Shown here one piece after another: positions 1 to 7,648 of a DNA stretch of 33,233 nucleotides. The stretch comes from Parageobacillus caldoxylosilyticus NBRC 107762. Its GTDB lineage: Bacteria > Bacillota > Bacilli > Bacillales > Anoxybacillaceae. Below the pieces are notes generated by a model, which saw nothing but the letters and a program-made list of their open reading frames with translations, did not search any database and had not been told where the DNA came from. The position numbers and the translations under genes are program-made. The DNA lies in the NCBI RefSeq assembly GCF_000632715.1, contig NZ_BAWO01000061.1, forward strand, positions 1-33,233, in the 5' to 3' direction. The stretch's first letter is position 1. The number at the start of each line of letters is the position of its first letter.

Positions 1-87
1 ACAATAAAAACATGTGATTTGTCTAGTCACTTTCGCTTCCTTCGCCATACAGTGCTAATAAGGAAAACGAAAAGGGAGGGCAGTGCG

Positions 88-336
88 ATGGCTGATCACG
101 AAGAGCAAAAGCAGCAGGACAGACCGCTAGACCGTTTTTCCCGCTTAATGTTTGGTCCCTTTCCTCCGTCTCGCCAGTCAAACGATGGAGCATCTATACA
201 AAATGAGGCCCCTTCACAGCAAGGCCTTGATTTTATGCAGCTTCTCCAAAATATTGATACACTCGTCGCCTCGTTTGATCAATTAAAGCCGTTAATGAAA
301 AAAATCACTTCCTTTGTCGACATGCTCAAAAAATAA
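88..336 (+). CDS. Small hydrophilic protein, unrecognised (82 aa)
   Basis: I do not recognise this protein. The start ATG at 88 is chosen because a purine-rich ribosome site (GGGAGGG, 74-80) lies 7 nt before it; an in-frame upstream extension has no such site. The first half is charged and rich in Gln, Arg and Pro (residues 6-50). The C-terminal third is an amphipathic, probably helical stretch (FMQLLQNIDTLVASFDQLKP followed by a Lys-rich end). There is no signal peptide or membrane segment. It resembles the layout of small Bacillus YppG-like or coat-associated proteins, but that is only an impression. It is monocistronic, with a strong terminator about 65 nt downstream. Confidence 0.6.
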   Translation: MADHEEQKQQDRPLDRFSRLMFGPFPPSRQSNDGASIQNEAPSQQGLDFMQLLQNIDTLVASFDQLKPLMKKITSFVDMLKK

Positions 337-401
337 AAAGCGCCGCCTGCAATAACGTGTTCGGGTTTGAAGTACAAAAAGATATTTAACAATCTAATTT
401 T

Positions 402-440
402 AAGACCAATTCGCATAGGAATTGGTCTTTTTATTTTTAT
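402..440 (+). terminator. Rho-independent terminator of the small protein gene
   Basis: A perfect 11-bp inverted repeat (AAGACCAATTC / GAATTGGTCTT, 402-412 and 419-429) with a 6-nt loop is followed by a T-rich run (TTTATTTTTATTG). The T-tract is on the plus-strand side, so it mainly ends the gene at 88-336. It may also catch minus-strand transcripts from the laccase gene. Confidence 0.8.
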
Positions 441-531
441 TGTTTTATTATAAAATCGCAACTAAATTAGCATACCAATTAACAGAATAATAATAATTAT
501 TGTCACCGATAAAATGGATGTGTCAACATGA

Positions 532-2064
532 TCATCGGATAACAATATACGGTCTCATCATCTCATAATCCTCGTGCTCCAAGATATGACAGTGCCATAC
601 ATACAACCCTGTATAAGGACCAAACTTCATGATAATTCGAGTTACCTGGTTAGGATTAGCTCTTACTGTATCCTTCCATCCCCGCTCTTGTGGTTCGGGA
701 GGAATCGCCGGACCCGTATAATGGATAATTCTCTCCTTTTTATACTTTTCTACATCGAAATCTCTCCGGTCTAATATTTGAAAATTAATTAAGTGAAGAT
801 GAATAGGGTGTGTATCCTCAGTTAAGTTAATTAGATACCATATTTCGGTTGATCCCAATTTGGGATTTTCTGTTATAGGGTCATCCCACCGTTTATTATC
901 CAATAGCATGAGTTTACGACCGTACTTATCCACATTATCGTTTAATGTTAGGTATCGTATCTTTGAAGCTAACTGTTCTTTTATTTTTGGAAGAGGCCCC
1001 ATATAAGACGGTATAACACTCGTATCAATATTTGAAAGAGGAAGAGTCACTCTAAACTGCATCACAGTACTTGTATTTTCATCTGGCGGATCTCCGGTTG
1101 GAAAAGGAGCGGGGGCATCATTTGTCATGATGATATTCTTTCCCTCAAGATTGGTAAAATCAATGATTACATCTGCCCGTTCCGCAGGTGCCAACGTGAT
1201 TTCTTTGACTCCTATCGGGTATTCCATCAATCCTCCATCCGTCCCGATTTGATAAAAAAGTTGTCCCGAATCAAGCTTTAGCCTATAAAAACGGGTATTA
1301 GAGGCATTTAGCAGCCTGAATCGATATTTACGGGGTTCCACTTTTAGATACGGCCATACTTTTCCGTTCACCAAGATGGTATCCCCAATAAATTCAGGAA
1401 CTATCGACGTTTCTAATTCCGGGATTGGTTTTTCTGGTTGTTTCGGATAATAAAGAGAACCATCTTTATTAAAAGTCTTGTCCTGTATCATAAGAGGGAT
1501 ATCATATTTCCCACTTGGCAAATTCAATAAACGTTCCCGATGATCTCTGATAATATAGAAACCCGCCAATCCAGCATACACATTGAGCCTCGTGATACCA
1601 ATCGCATGGTCATGATACCAGAGGGTGCAAGCTCGATCGTAATTATCATATCGATATATTTGCTTTCTAAAATATGGACCGACTTGTTTGAATCCCTTTG
1701 TAAACCAAGCATCCGGGTAGCCATCGCTTTCCCATTCAACACTAGCGCCATGTACGTGTACCACCGTTCGTACTTCCGGTACATCCACATGGGCACCATG
1801 CACCGTATAGTCTACTGGCAAAAGATGCTTATCTGGAAGATTGTTGATCCATTTAATAAACACTTTTTCTCCGCTCTCTACTTCAATTGTAGGTCCTGGA
1901 TAGCTGCCTTCATAGCCCCATACAGTTGTATCATTTAACTCGCTATGGAGTGATTGCTTAAATTCCGTCATATTCACTTCATAATAAGTATAAAACTGAT
2001 CTTTCCATCGAGGATTTAAAATAGGGGGAATGGGGAGTTCATCTACAAATTTAGAGAGAATCAT
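532..2064 (-). CDS. cotA: CotA-like multicopper oxidase (spore-coat laccase / bilirubin oxidase type)
   Basis: Three-cupredoxin laccase of 510 aa, very close to the 513 aa of B. subtilis CotA, which oxidises phenolics and bilirubin with O2 and sits in the outer spore coat. The copper ligands are visible: H103 and H105 in VVHVHG, H151 and H153 in WYHDHA, H419, H422 and H424 in HPIHLHL, and H491, C492, H493, H497 and axial M502 in WHCHILEHEDYEMM. The C-terminal ligands have the numbers I recall for B. subtilis CotA. There is no signal peptide, as expected for a coat protein made in the mother cell. The start ATG has a clear AAAGGAGTGG site. It is not in an operon with recognisable genes; regulation by SigK would be expected from the family, but I saw no convincing SigK promoter. 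Confidence 0.93.
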   Translation of the reverse strand: MILSKFVDELPIPPILNPRWKDQFYTYYEVNMTEFKQSLHSELNDTTVWGYEGSYPGPTIEVESGEKVFIKWINNLPDKHLLPVDYTVHGAHVDVPEVRTVVHVHGASVEWESDGYPDAWFTKGFKQVGPYFRKQIYRYDNYDRACTLWYHDHAIGITRLNVYAGLAGFYIIRDHRERLLNLPSGKYDIPLMIQDKTFNKDGSLYYPKQPEKPIPELETSIVPEFIGDTILVNGKVWPYLKVEPRKYRFRLLNASNTRFYRLKLDSGQLFYQIGTDGGLMEYPIGVKEITLAPAERADVIIDFTNLEGKNIIMTNDAPAPFPTGDPPDENTSTVMQFRVTLPLSNIDTSVIPSYMGPLPKIKEQLASKIRYLTLNDNVDKYGRKLMLLDNKRWDDPITENPKLGSTEIWYLINLTEDTHPIHLHLINFQILDRRDFDVEKYKKERIIHYTGPAIPPEPQERGWKDTVRANPNQVTRIIMKFGPYTGLYVWHCHILEHEDYEMMRPYIVIR

Positions 2065-2508
2065 ATTTCCACTCCTTTATTACCCTGATGATGATAATGA
2101 CCTTCTTTTCTAAAGGTTATCAATATTACAAGCCCTGTATGACAAATGGAAATGGTTTTTGCGGTTGACAAACAGTGCGATTGCGCGAGAAAATCAAAGA
2201 AAACAAAAGAGAAGTCGGGCGCTGTACACATAGTGCGTACCATTGGAATAGGCGCTTGTTCAACGAACAGGCGCATTAGTTCAACATAACATAAGATTAA
2301 AGCAAAAAGGCATTGTTTTTCCTAACAATGCCTTTTTGCTGCGAATGATAATGTTTTTTGCCGCTAATTACATAACCATTTACCAAACGAATAGTTATGC
2401 TAATTTATATTTTGTACCCCTAATCCGTATCCGTTACGCCTGCAAGCGCTTTTTGTTTTTTATCCACCAAAATAATTCCTCTATCGTGTCTAGAGAAGAT
2501 AGAGGAAT
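2065..2508. other. 444-nt gap between laccase and hydrolase genes
   Basis: No convincing gene. It holds the hairpin at 2301-2340, a second 10-bp inverted repeat at 2252-2274 (GCGCTTGTTC / GAACAGGCGC, one wobble), and an open minus frame at 2061-2276 with no ribosome site. The stop of that frame overlaps the laccase ATG. Codon content of the frame is not protein-like, and I treat it as the laccase leader or decayed sequence. Confidence 0.5.
2301..2340. terminator. 17-bp perfect hairpin, probable bidirectional terminator
   Basis: AGCAAAAAGGCATTGTT pairs perfectly with AACAATGCCTTTTTGCT around a 6-nt loop. The T-run (CCTTTTTGCT) lies inside the 3' arm in both orientations, and the minus strand continues TTTAATCTT. 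It lies 170 nt past the hydrolase gene and insulates the laccase gene from it. Confidence 0.6.
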
Positions 2509-2509
2509 T
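2474..2509 (-). terminator. Hairpin at the end of the hydrolase gene
   Basis: AATTCCTCTATC (2474-2485) pairs with GATAGAGGAATT (2498-2509). On the minus strand it begins at the last base of the stop codon and is followed by ATTATTTTGG, a modest T-tract. It is weaker than the other terminators in the window. Confidence 0.5.
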
Positions 2510-3240
2510 TACGGGAGCTCGTTATATTTCCTGAAAAATTTAATAATTTCCTGTGCCAATTGGTAGTTCTTTTCCGGTAAGTAATAAACAACAAGAACAC
2601 GATCGTTCATCGCTTTCATCCATTGCTCATACTTGCGGCAATGAAGCGACGATGGATAATGGGTCACTCCTGATAATTGCCATATTTTAACCGGAACTTG
2701 GTGTGGGATGAGAAGCAGCGAAGGAACTGCTTTTTCGACGTTTGCTTCTTCTATGTCATAGGCAAGCGCAATCTCCTTTACCATGCGCTTATAAAAAAAT
2801 TGATTTTCCTTTTCATATTCGAGCTGGGCGCGCAAATCGAGACAAGGGGTTAACATCACAACCGCACGGATTTGTTTCGGCATCGCTTCAAGAAGCTGCA
2901 AAGCAACGAGCGCTCCCATTCCTTCGGCAAGAATGTAAATGCGATTGTTTAAAATTTCACTTTTCAATACGTAGTAAATCAGCTGCTTCGCTAGACGTAC
3001 CGCTTTGGAGCTTCCCCAATGCCGGCCATACAGATGAGAGTAAAATACTGTGTAACCATATTCGAGCATCTGATCAAGAAGATTGCGGCGACCTTTATGC
3101 TCGATCCAAAAACTTGTATGCTCGTTTACAAAATGGTTCGTATCACCAATAATAAAGAGAGCAAATCCATTTGGGCGTTCCGGCAGATGAATAATGCACC
3201 ATTGGTCATCGAGCTGAAAAAACCGTTGTTGAACCGTCAT
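2509..3240 (-). CDS. Alpha/beta-hydrolase-fold protein lacking the nucleophile serine
   Basis: The fold is suggested by the order of elements: a hydrophobic strand (FALFIIGDTNHF, 27-38), an Arg/His-rich loop after YTVFYSHL, a helix (AKQLIYYVLKSEIL), the strand-turn-helix YILAEGMGALVALQLLEAM (102-120), then VVMLTPCLDL and a late His region. In active family members the turn after strand 5 is G-x-S-x-G; here the serine position is glycine (G107, codon GGA), so classical esterase chemistry is unlikely. I chose ATG 3240 because AAGGGTG lies just upstream; a longer frame to 3288 has no ribosome site. Length is 243 aa. A promoter with an extended -10 lies upstream. The function is unknown: a binding or scaffold role, or catalysis by other residues. 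Confidence 0.75.
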   Translation of the reverse strand: MTVQQRFFQLDDQWCIIHLPERPNGFALFIIGDTNHFVNEHTSFWIEHKGRRNLLDQMLEYGYTVFYSHLYGRHWGSSKAVRLAKQLIYYVLKSEILNNRIYILAEGMGALVALQLLEAMPKQIRAVVMLTPCLDLRAQLEYEKENQFFYKRMVKEIALAYDIEEANVEKAVPSLLLIPHQVPVKIWQLSGVTHYPSSLHCRKYEQWMKAMNDRVLVVYYLPEKNYQLAQEIIKFFRKYNELP

Positions 3241-3278
3241 ATGGATATTCACCCTTGTTTTACGATGCATAATTGTAC

Positions 3279-3308
3279 AGTATACCATATGCGGCGCATA
3301 ATAAAACG
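3279..3308 (-). promoter_or_regulatory. Possible extended -10 promoter for the hydrolase gene
   Basis: On the minus strand the sequence TGGTATACT gives a TATACT -10 (3279-3284) preceded by a TGn extension, with a poor -35 (GTTTTA) 17 nt upstream. It is 39 nt from the start codon. No operator was recognised. Confidence 0.4.
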
Positions 3309-3382
3309 TATGGGTATATGCCTAATGAGCAAGTTGTGGTAAGATAAGAAAAGGAATTTGAAATGATGGGAGGAATAAGAAG

Positions 3383-3571
3383 ATGCGGCTGTTTTGGACG
3401 TTTTTCTGGACGTTTCTGTTAGTGCAGATGGCTACCTATGTAATGGGATCCATGCAAGGAATCACCTATAATTTTTCTACCGGAGCCTTACTGGGCGTCA
3501 TTGTGACCGTTCTCATCTTTATTGTCGCCAGTCTGATTCCGGATGAGCCGGTAGAACATCACCATCATTAA
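3383..3571 (+). CDS. yjzD: YjzD-like small membrane protein (DUF2929 type)
   Basis: A 62-residue protein with two membrane-spanning stretches (roughly residues 3-22 and 34-52) joined by a short loop, and a short tail ending in four histidines. Size and topology match B. subtilis YjzD, whose gene also lies beyond argF and yjzC. Here clpB lies between yjzC and yjzD and the gene points the other way. The function is unknown. The start is supported by GGGAGG (3368-3373) 9 nt upstream. The C-terminal His run is native sequence in the reading frame. It is monocistronic and converges on clpB with a shared terminator. Confidence 0.75.
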   Translation: MRLFWTFFWTFLLVQMATYVMGSMQGITYNFSTGALLGVIVTVLIFIVASLIPDEPVEHHHH

Positions 3572-3580
3572 TCACTTGCA

Positions 3581-3625
3581 TCATAACAAAAGGCTGTCCA
3601 AATCGTGGACAGCCTTTTGTTATGA
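3581..3625. terminator. Bidirectional terminator between yjzD and clpB
   Basis: A perfect 20-bp stem (3581-3600 with 3606-3625) with a 5-nt AATCG loop. It contains AAAAGGCTGTCCA / TGGACAGCCTTTT, so each strand has a U-rich 3' arm. It overlaps the clpB stop codon (3620-3622) and serves the two convergent genes. Confidence 0.85.
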
Positions 3626-6214
3626 TTGCGTTTTTATCACAATTTGCCCGTTTTCATAATCGACCACTACCGTACTGTAATCTTTCACCCGTCCAGCAAT
3701 GATTTCTTTCGCCAGCGGGGTTTCAATTTGCTTTTGCATAAACCGTTTCAACGGCCGCGCTCCGTAAACCGGGTCAAATCCAGATTCAGCGATATATTCT
3801 TTTGCCTTATCTGTCAAAGAAAGCGAAATATGGCGGTCGCTGAGCCGTTTGGATAATTCGTTGGCAAATTTCGAGACAATTCCTTTTATTTCATTCATCG
3901 TCAGCGGCTTAAACAAAACAATATCATCGATGCGGTTTAAAAATTCCGGACGGAAATGGGCACGCAGCTGCTGCAAGACTTGTTCGCGCGTTTCTTCTTT
4001 AATTTCCCCGCCTTCCGTCACCCCTTCTAGCAGCAGGTGGGAGCCGATATTGGACGTCATAATCACAACCGTGTTTTTAAAATCAACGGTGCGCCCTTGC
4101 GAATCAGTAATCCGCCCGTCATCGAGCATTTGCAGCAAAATATTGAACACTTCTGGATGCGCTTTTTCGATTTCGTCTAATAAGATGACGGAATACGGTT
4201 TGCGCCGCACCGCTTCGGTCAGCTGCCCGCCTTCTTCATAGCCGACATAGCCTGGAGGAGCGCCGATTAAGCGGGAAACGGCATGTTTTTCCATATACTC
4301 GGACATATCGATGCGAATCATTTGTTCTTCGCTGTCAAATAATGCTTGTGCCAACGTTTTCGCCAATTCTGTCTTTCCGACGCCGGTCGGTCCTAAAAAG
4401 ATAAACGAACCGATCGGACGGTTTGGATCTTTAATGCCGGCACGCGCCCGCAGCACCGCATCAGCCACTAGTTCCACCGCTTCGTCCTGTCCGATGACCC
4501 GTTCATGCAACAGTTCATGCAAGCGCAGCAGCTTTTCCCGTTCTCCTTCGACAAGCCTTGTCAACGGAATTCCCGTCCAGCGCGAAACGATTTCGGCGAT
4601 TTCCTCTTCTGTTACTTCCTCGCGAAGCAGCCTTCCCTCATTATTTTCGTTCATTTCTTGTTCTAGCTGCTTTAATTGTTTCTCAAGCTGCGGAATGCGG
4701 CCGTGGCGGAGTTCCGCTGCTTTGTTCAAATCATATTCATTTTCTGCTTCTTCTAACTCACGCTTTGCTTTTTCCAGCGCCTCGCGCACATCGCGCACAC
4801 GCCCAATTGCTGCTTTTTCCTGCTGCCATTGCGCTTTCATGCTGTTTGCCTTTTCCCGTAAATCCGCAAGTTCCTTTGTGAGCGCTTCAAGGCGTTCTTT
4901 GCTCGCCTCATCCGTTTCTTTTCGCAGCGCCGCTTCTTCGATTTCCAGCTGCATAACGCGGCGCATCACTTCATCCAACTCCGACGGCATCGAGTCCATT
5001 TCCGTACGAATCGTCGCGCACGCCTCATCAACTAAGTCAATCGCTTTATCCGGCAAAAAGCGGTCAGAAATGTAGCGGTCTGCCAATGTCGCGGCGGCAA
5101 CGAGAGCACGGTCATGAATTTTTACGCCATGATGGACCTCAAACCGCTCTTTTAAGCCGCGCAAAATCGAAATCGTATCTTCCACGCTCGGTTCTTCGAC
5201 AAGCACTTGCTGGAAGCGGCGTTCGAGCGCCGGATCTTTTTCGATATATTGCCGGTATTCATCCAGTGTCGTCGCACCGATGCAGTGCAGCTCCCCGCGC
5301 GCCAGCATCGGTTTCAGCATATTGCCGGCATCCATTGCGCCTTCCGCCCTGCCGGCGCCGACAATCGTATGCAATTCATCGATAAATAAAATAATCCGAC
5401 CTTCACTTTTCTTTATTTCGTTTAACACCGCTTTTAAACGCTCTTCAAATTCGCCGCGGAATTTTGCGCCCGCGACAAGTGAGCTCATATCTAACGCAAA
5501 AATCGTTTTGTCCTTTAATCCTTCGGGAACGTCTTTGCGGACAATGCGCTGCGCTAAGCCTTCGACAATTGCCGTTTTTCCGACCCCCGGTTCACCGATT
5601 AATACCGGATTGTTTTTGGTTTTCCGCGATAAAATGCGAATAACGCGGCGAATTTCGCTGTCGCGGCCGATCACCGGATCGATTTTTCCCGCTTTCACTT
5701 CCGCGACTAAATCGCGTCCATATTTTTTTAACGCTTCGTATGTAGCTTCTGGCGTCGGACTTGTCACGCGCTGATTCCCCCTTATTTCCACCAATACTTT
5801 CCATAATGAAGAACGATGAATGCCGTAGCGGCGAAAAAGCTCACCGATATCATCCGTTTCTGATGCCATTGCAAGCAGCAAATGCTCTACGGAAATATAT
5901 TCATCTTGCATCGTTTTCGCTTCTTTTTCTGCATTCGTCAAGACCTTCTGCAGCCGTGAAGACAAATAAACGTTTTCTGCCCCCGCTCCTAGCACTTCCG
6001 GCTTTTTCTTTAACAACACTTGCAGTTCATGAATGAATGCATCTATATTAACACGCAACAGTGTGAATATTCTTTTGGCAAGTCCTTCTTCTTGCTGCAA
6101 TAAGGCCAGCAGCAAATGTTCGACATCGAGCTGCTGATGGTGATGTTTCACAGCAGTCGACTGGGCCGTCATCAAAGCCTCTTGCACTTTTTCGGTAAAT
6201 TTTTGAATATCCAC
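3620..6214 (-). CDS. clpB: ATP-dependent disaggregase ClpB
   Basis: Hexameric cytoplasmic chaperone that pulls proteins out of aggregates together with DnaK. At 864 aa it has the usual length and domain order: N-terminal repeat domain (1-145), first AAA+ module with Walker A GEPGVGKT (207-214) and Walker B ILFIDE (275-280), coiled-coil middle domain (about 405-525), and second AAA+ module with Walker A GPTGVGKT (608-615), Walker B VILLDE (676-681) and pore loop GYVGYEEGG. The middle domain separates it from ClpC and ClpE. The start is GTG (6212-6214) behind AAAGGAGGG. A CtsR operator overlaps the promoter, so heat-shock control by CtsR is expected. B. subtilis lacks clpB; here it sits between yjzC and yjzD. 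Confidence 0.98.
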   Translation of the reverse strand: MDIQKFTEKVQEALMTAQSTAVKHHHQQLDVEHLLLALLQQEEGLAKRIFTLLRVNIDAFIHELQVLLKKKPEVLGAGAENVYLSSRLQKVLTNAEKEAKTMQDEYISVEHLLLAMASETDDIGELFRRYGIHRSSLWKVLVEIRGNQRVTSPTPEATYEALKKYGRDLVAEVKAGKIDPVIGRDSEIRRVIRILSRKTKNNPVLIGEPGVGKTAIVEGLAQRIVRKDVPEGLKDKTIFALDMSSLVAGAKFRGEFEERLKAVLNEIKKSEGRIILFIDELHTIVGAGRAEGAMDAGNMLKPMLARGELHCIGATTLDEYRQYIEKDPALERRFQQVLVEEPSVEDTISILRGLKERFEVHHGVKIHDRALVAAATLADRYISDRFLPDKAIDLVDEACATIRTEMDSMPSELDEVMRRVMQLEIEEAALRKETDEASKERLEALTKELADLREKANSMKAQWQQEKAAIGRVRDVREALEKAKRELEEAENEYDLNKAAELRHGRIPQLEKQLKQLEQEMNENNEGRLLREEVTEEEIAEIVSRWTGIPLTRLVEGEREKLLRLHELLHERVIGQDEAVELVADAVLRARAGIKDPNRPIGSFIFLGPTGVGKTELAKTLAQALFDSEEQMIRIDMSEYMEKHAVSRLIGAPPGYVGYEEGGQLTEAVRRKPYSVILLDEIEKAHPEVFNILLQMLDDGRITDSQGRTVDFKNTVVIMTSNIGSHLLLEGVTEGGEIKEETREQVLQQLRAHFRPEFLNRIDDIVLFKPLTMNEIKGIVSKFANELSKRLSDRHISLSLTDKAKEYIAESGFDPVYGARPLKRFMQKQIETPLAKEIIAGRVKDYSTVVVDYENGQIVIKTQS

Positions 6215-6230
6215 ACTGACTTCCCTCCTT

Positions 6231-6286
6231 TTTGACCTTCTTTGACCTTTATGTATATTATAGCGGATGCTTGCTTGTTATTTCAA
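6231..6286 (-). promoter_or_regulatory. SigA promoter with CtsR operator upstream of clpB
   Basis: On the minus strand TTGAAA (6281-6286), an 18-nt spacer and TATAAT (6257-6262) form a near-consensus SigA promoter. Just downstream, GGTCAAA-GAA-GGTCAAA (6231-6247) is a perfect tandem heptad of the CtsR operator type. The operator covers the start-site region, so a bound repressor would block transcription at normal temperature. Both elements are read directly; the regulatory role follows from the known CtsR regulon. Confidence 0.9.
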
Positions 6287-6290
6287 ATAG

Positions 6291-6318
6291 AAAGCCACTC
6301 CTTGACCGGAATGGCTTT
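6291..6318 (-). terminator. Terminator of yjzC
   Basis: On the minus strand AAAGCCATTCC pairs with GGAGTGGCTTT (one U-G wobble) around a 6-nt loop, followed by CTATTT. It lies about 95 nt past the yjzC stop and directly before the clpB -35 element, separating the two transcription units. Confidence 0.65.
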
Positions 6319-6412
6319 ATGGAGGGTAAAAATCCATCACGAAAACGTTCTTTTTTATCCCTTTAACGTTTAGCAACTAATAGCGACGCCGATTTTTCTC
6401 GGCTTATTGTCG

Positions 6413-6592
6413 TTACGGTTTGCGCATATACGTCCAATGACGATTATGATTCGATGTTTCCGGAAACGTATCTCCTGCTTTGAGCTTGATTTTTTTCGGG
6501 TTCTTGACATTATCTCCTGTCTCGCCAATTTCGATGTATACTCCGTTGTTCGGCGCTTTATCTCCTGGTTGAAAATGGCGTTGTTGGCCCAT
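6413..6592 (-). CDS. yjzC: YjzC-like small protein (59 aa)
   Basis: A 59-residue protein beginning MGQQRHFQPGDKAPNNGVY and ending in RHWTYMRKP, which I recognise as the YjzC family of Bacillus, of unknown function. The middle holds an EIGETG segment and a Lys-rich KNPKKIKLKAGD segment, consistent with a small basic beta-rich fold; there is no membrane segment or signal peptide. The start ATG (6590-6592) has AAGGGGGA upstream. The position directly after argF matches B. subtilis (argF-yjzC). The argF terminator at 6675-6702 suggests a transcription unit of its own. Confidence 0.88.
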   Translation of the reverse strand: MGQQRHFQPGDKAPNNGVYIEIGETGDNVKNPKKIKLKAGDTFPETSNHNRHWTYMRKP

Positions 6593-6674
6593 TGTCGTAT
6601 TCCCCCTTATTCAGAGTACATTTTTATCATTCCCTCCTCCATGTTTGTTCATAACCAAGCAAATAATGGTGGCA

Positions 6675-6702
6675 TAAAAAACACCGGGCATATTCCCGGT
6701 GC
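6675..6702 (-). terminator. Terminator of the arginine operon, after argF
   Basis: On the minus strand CACCGGG and CCCGGTG (7 bp, G+C-rich, 6-nt loop) are followed at once by TTTTTTA. It lies 8 nt past the argF stop codon. Confidence 0.9.
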
Positions 6703-6709
6703 TACTTCC

Positions 6710-7648
6710 TTATAACAAAGAAACTAAAATCGCTTTTTGCACGTGGAGGCGATTGCCTGCCTGCTGAAATACGTATGAATTCGGTCCATCAATCACATCC
6801 GCAGTCACTTCTTCACCGCGATGGGCCGGCAGGCAATGCAAAAACATATAATCCGGTTTCGCATGTTTCACTAATTTATCATTGACCTGAAACTCCTGGA
6901 ATGCAGCAAGACGCTGCTCGCTTTCCTGCTCCTGTCCCATGCTCGTCCATACATCCGTATAAATAACGTCGGCATCGGCGACGGCTTCGATTGGGTCGTG
7001 TGTCACCGCGATGGCAGCTCCGCTTTGTTTCCCAATTTGCACGGCTGCATTTACATAAGTTTCTTTCGGTTCATAGCCAGACGGACAAGCAATGGTGCAG
7101 TCCATGCCGACCTTGGCAGCGGCAATCATCAGCGCATGAGCGACATTGTTTCCGTCGCCGACATAAGCAAGTTTCAACCCTTTTAACTCCTTCTTTACTT
7201 CATAAATCGTCAATAAGTCGGCAAGCGCCTGGCACGGATGATCATCGTCTGTCAATCCATTAATCACCGGAATCGTCGCATATTGAGCAAGCTCCTCCAC
7301 TTTGCTATGCGCAAACGTACGAATCATAATCGCATCCACATATTGTGACAGCACTCGTGCGGTATCGGCAATCGTTTCGCCGCGTCCGAGCTGCAAATCA
7401 TTGCTGTTTAAATAAAGCGCGCTTCCACCGAGCTGAATCATGCCGACTTCAAACGATACTCTCGTGCGCGTAGATGGCTTTTCAAAAATCATCGCCAACG
7501 TTTTTCCGGTAAGCGGAGTATAAGATTGTCCGGCAAGCTGCTTTTCTTTTAACTGCGCAGCAAGCGCCAGTAAATCATGAATGTCTTCTGCCGAAATATC
7601 CATCAATGTTAAAAAATCTTTTCCTTTTAGGGAAACGACTGTGTTCAT
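6710..7648 (-). CDS. argF: Ornithine carbamoyltransferase, anabolic
   Basis: Transfers the carbamoyl group of carbamoyl phosphate to ornithine, giving citrulline; cytoplasmic, sixth step of arginine synthesis. The 312 aa show the carbamoyl-phosphate signature STRTR (59-63), HPCQ (137-140), the ornithine-loop SMG (236-238) and HCLP (271-274). The length fits the trimeric family. The ATG overlaps the carB stop by 4 nt (ATGA), so translation is probably coupled. It is the last gene of argCJBD-carAB-argF. The pairing with a biosynthetic carAB and the absence of arcA/arcC nearby favour an anabolic enzyme over catabolic ArcB. Confidence 0.97.
   Translation of the reverse strand: MNTVVSLKGKDFLTLMDISAEDIHDLLALAAQLKEKQLAGQSYTPLTGKTLAMIFEKPSTRTRVSFEVGMIQLGGSALYLNSNDLQLGRGETIADTARVLSQYVDAIMIRTFAHSKVEELAQYATIPVINGLTDDDHPCQALADLLTIYEVKKELKGLKLAYVGDGNNVAHALMIAAAKVGMDCTIACPSGYEPKETYVNAAVQIGKQSGAAIAVTHDPIEAVADADVIYTDVWTSMGQEQESEQRLAAFQEFQVNDKLVKHAKPDYMFLHCLPAHRGEEVTADVIDGPNSYVFQQAGNRLHVQKAILVSLL

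Noticed and set aside
13-30. TGTGA...GTCAC near the left edge as an Fnr box
   Set aside because: The half-sites are 9 nt apart rather than 6, and no -10 is at the right distance from the small gene.
2440-2462. Short stem plus T-run (CGCctgcaaGCG then TTTTTGTTTTTT) as a terminator
   Set aside because: The stem has only about three to four base pairs and no gene ends before it on the plus strand.
4558-5389. Long plus-strand open frames opposite clpB
   Set aside because: They are shadows of a highly conserved gene with biased third positions, and none has a recognisable domain or ribosome site.
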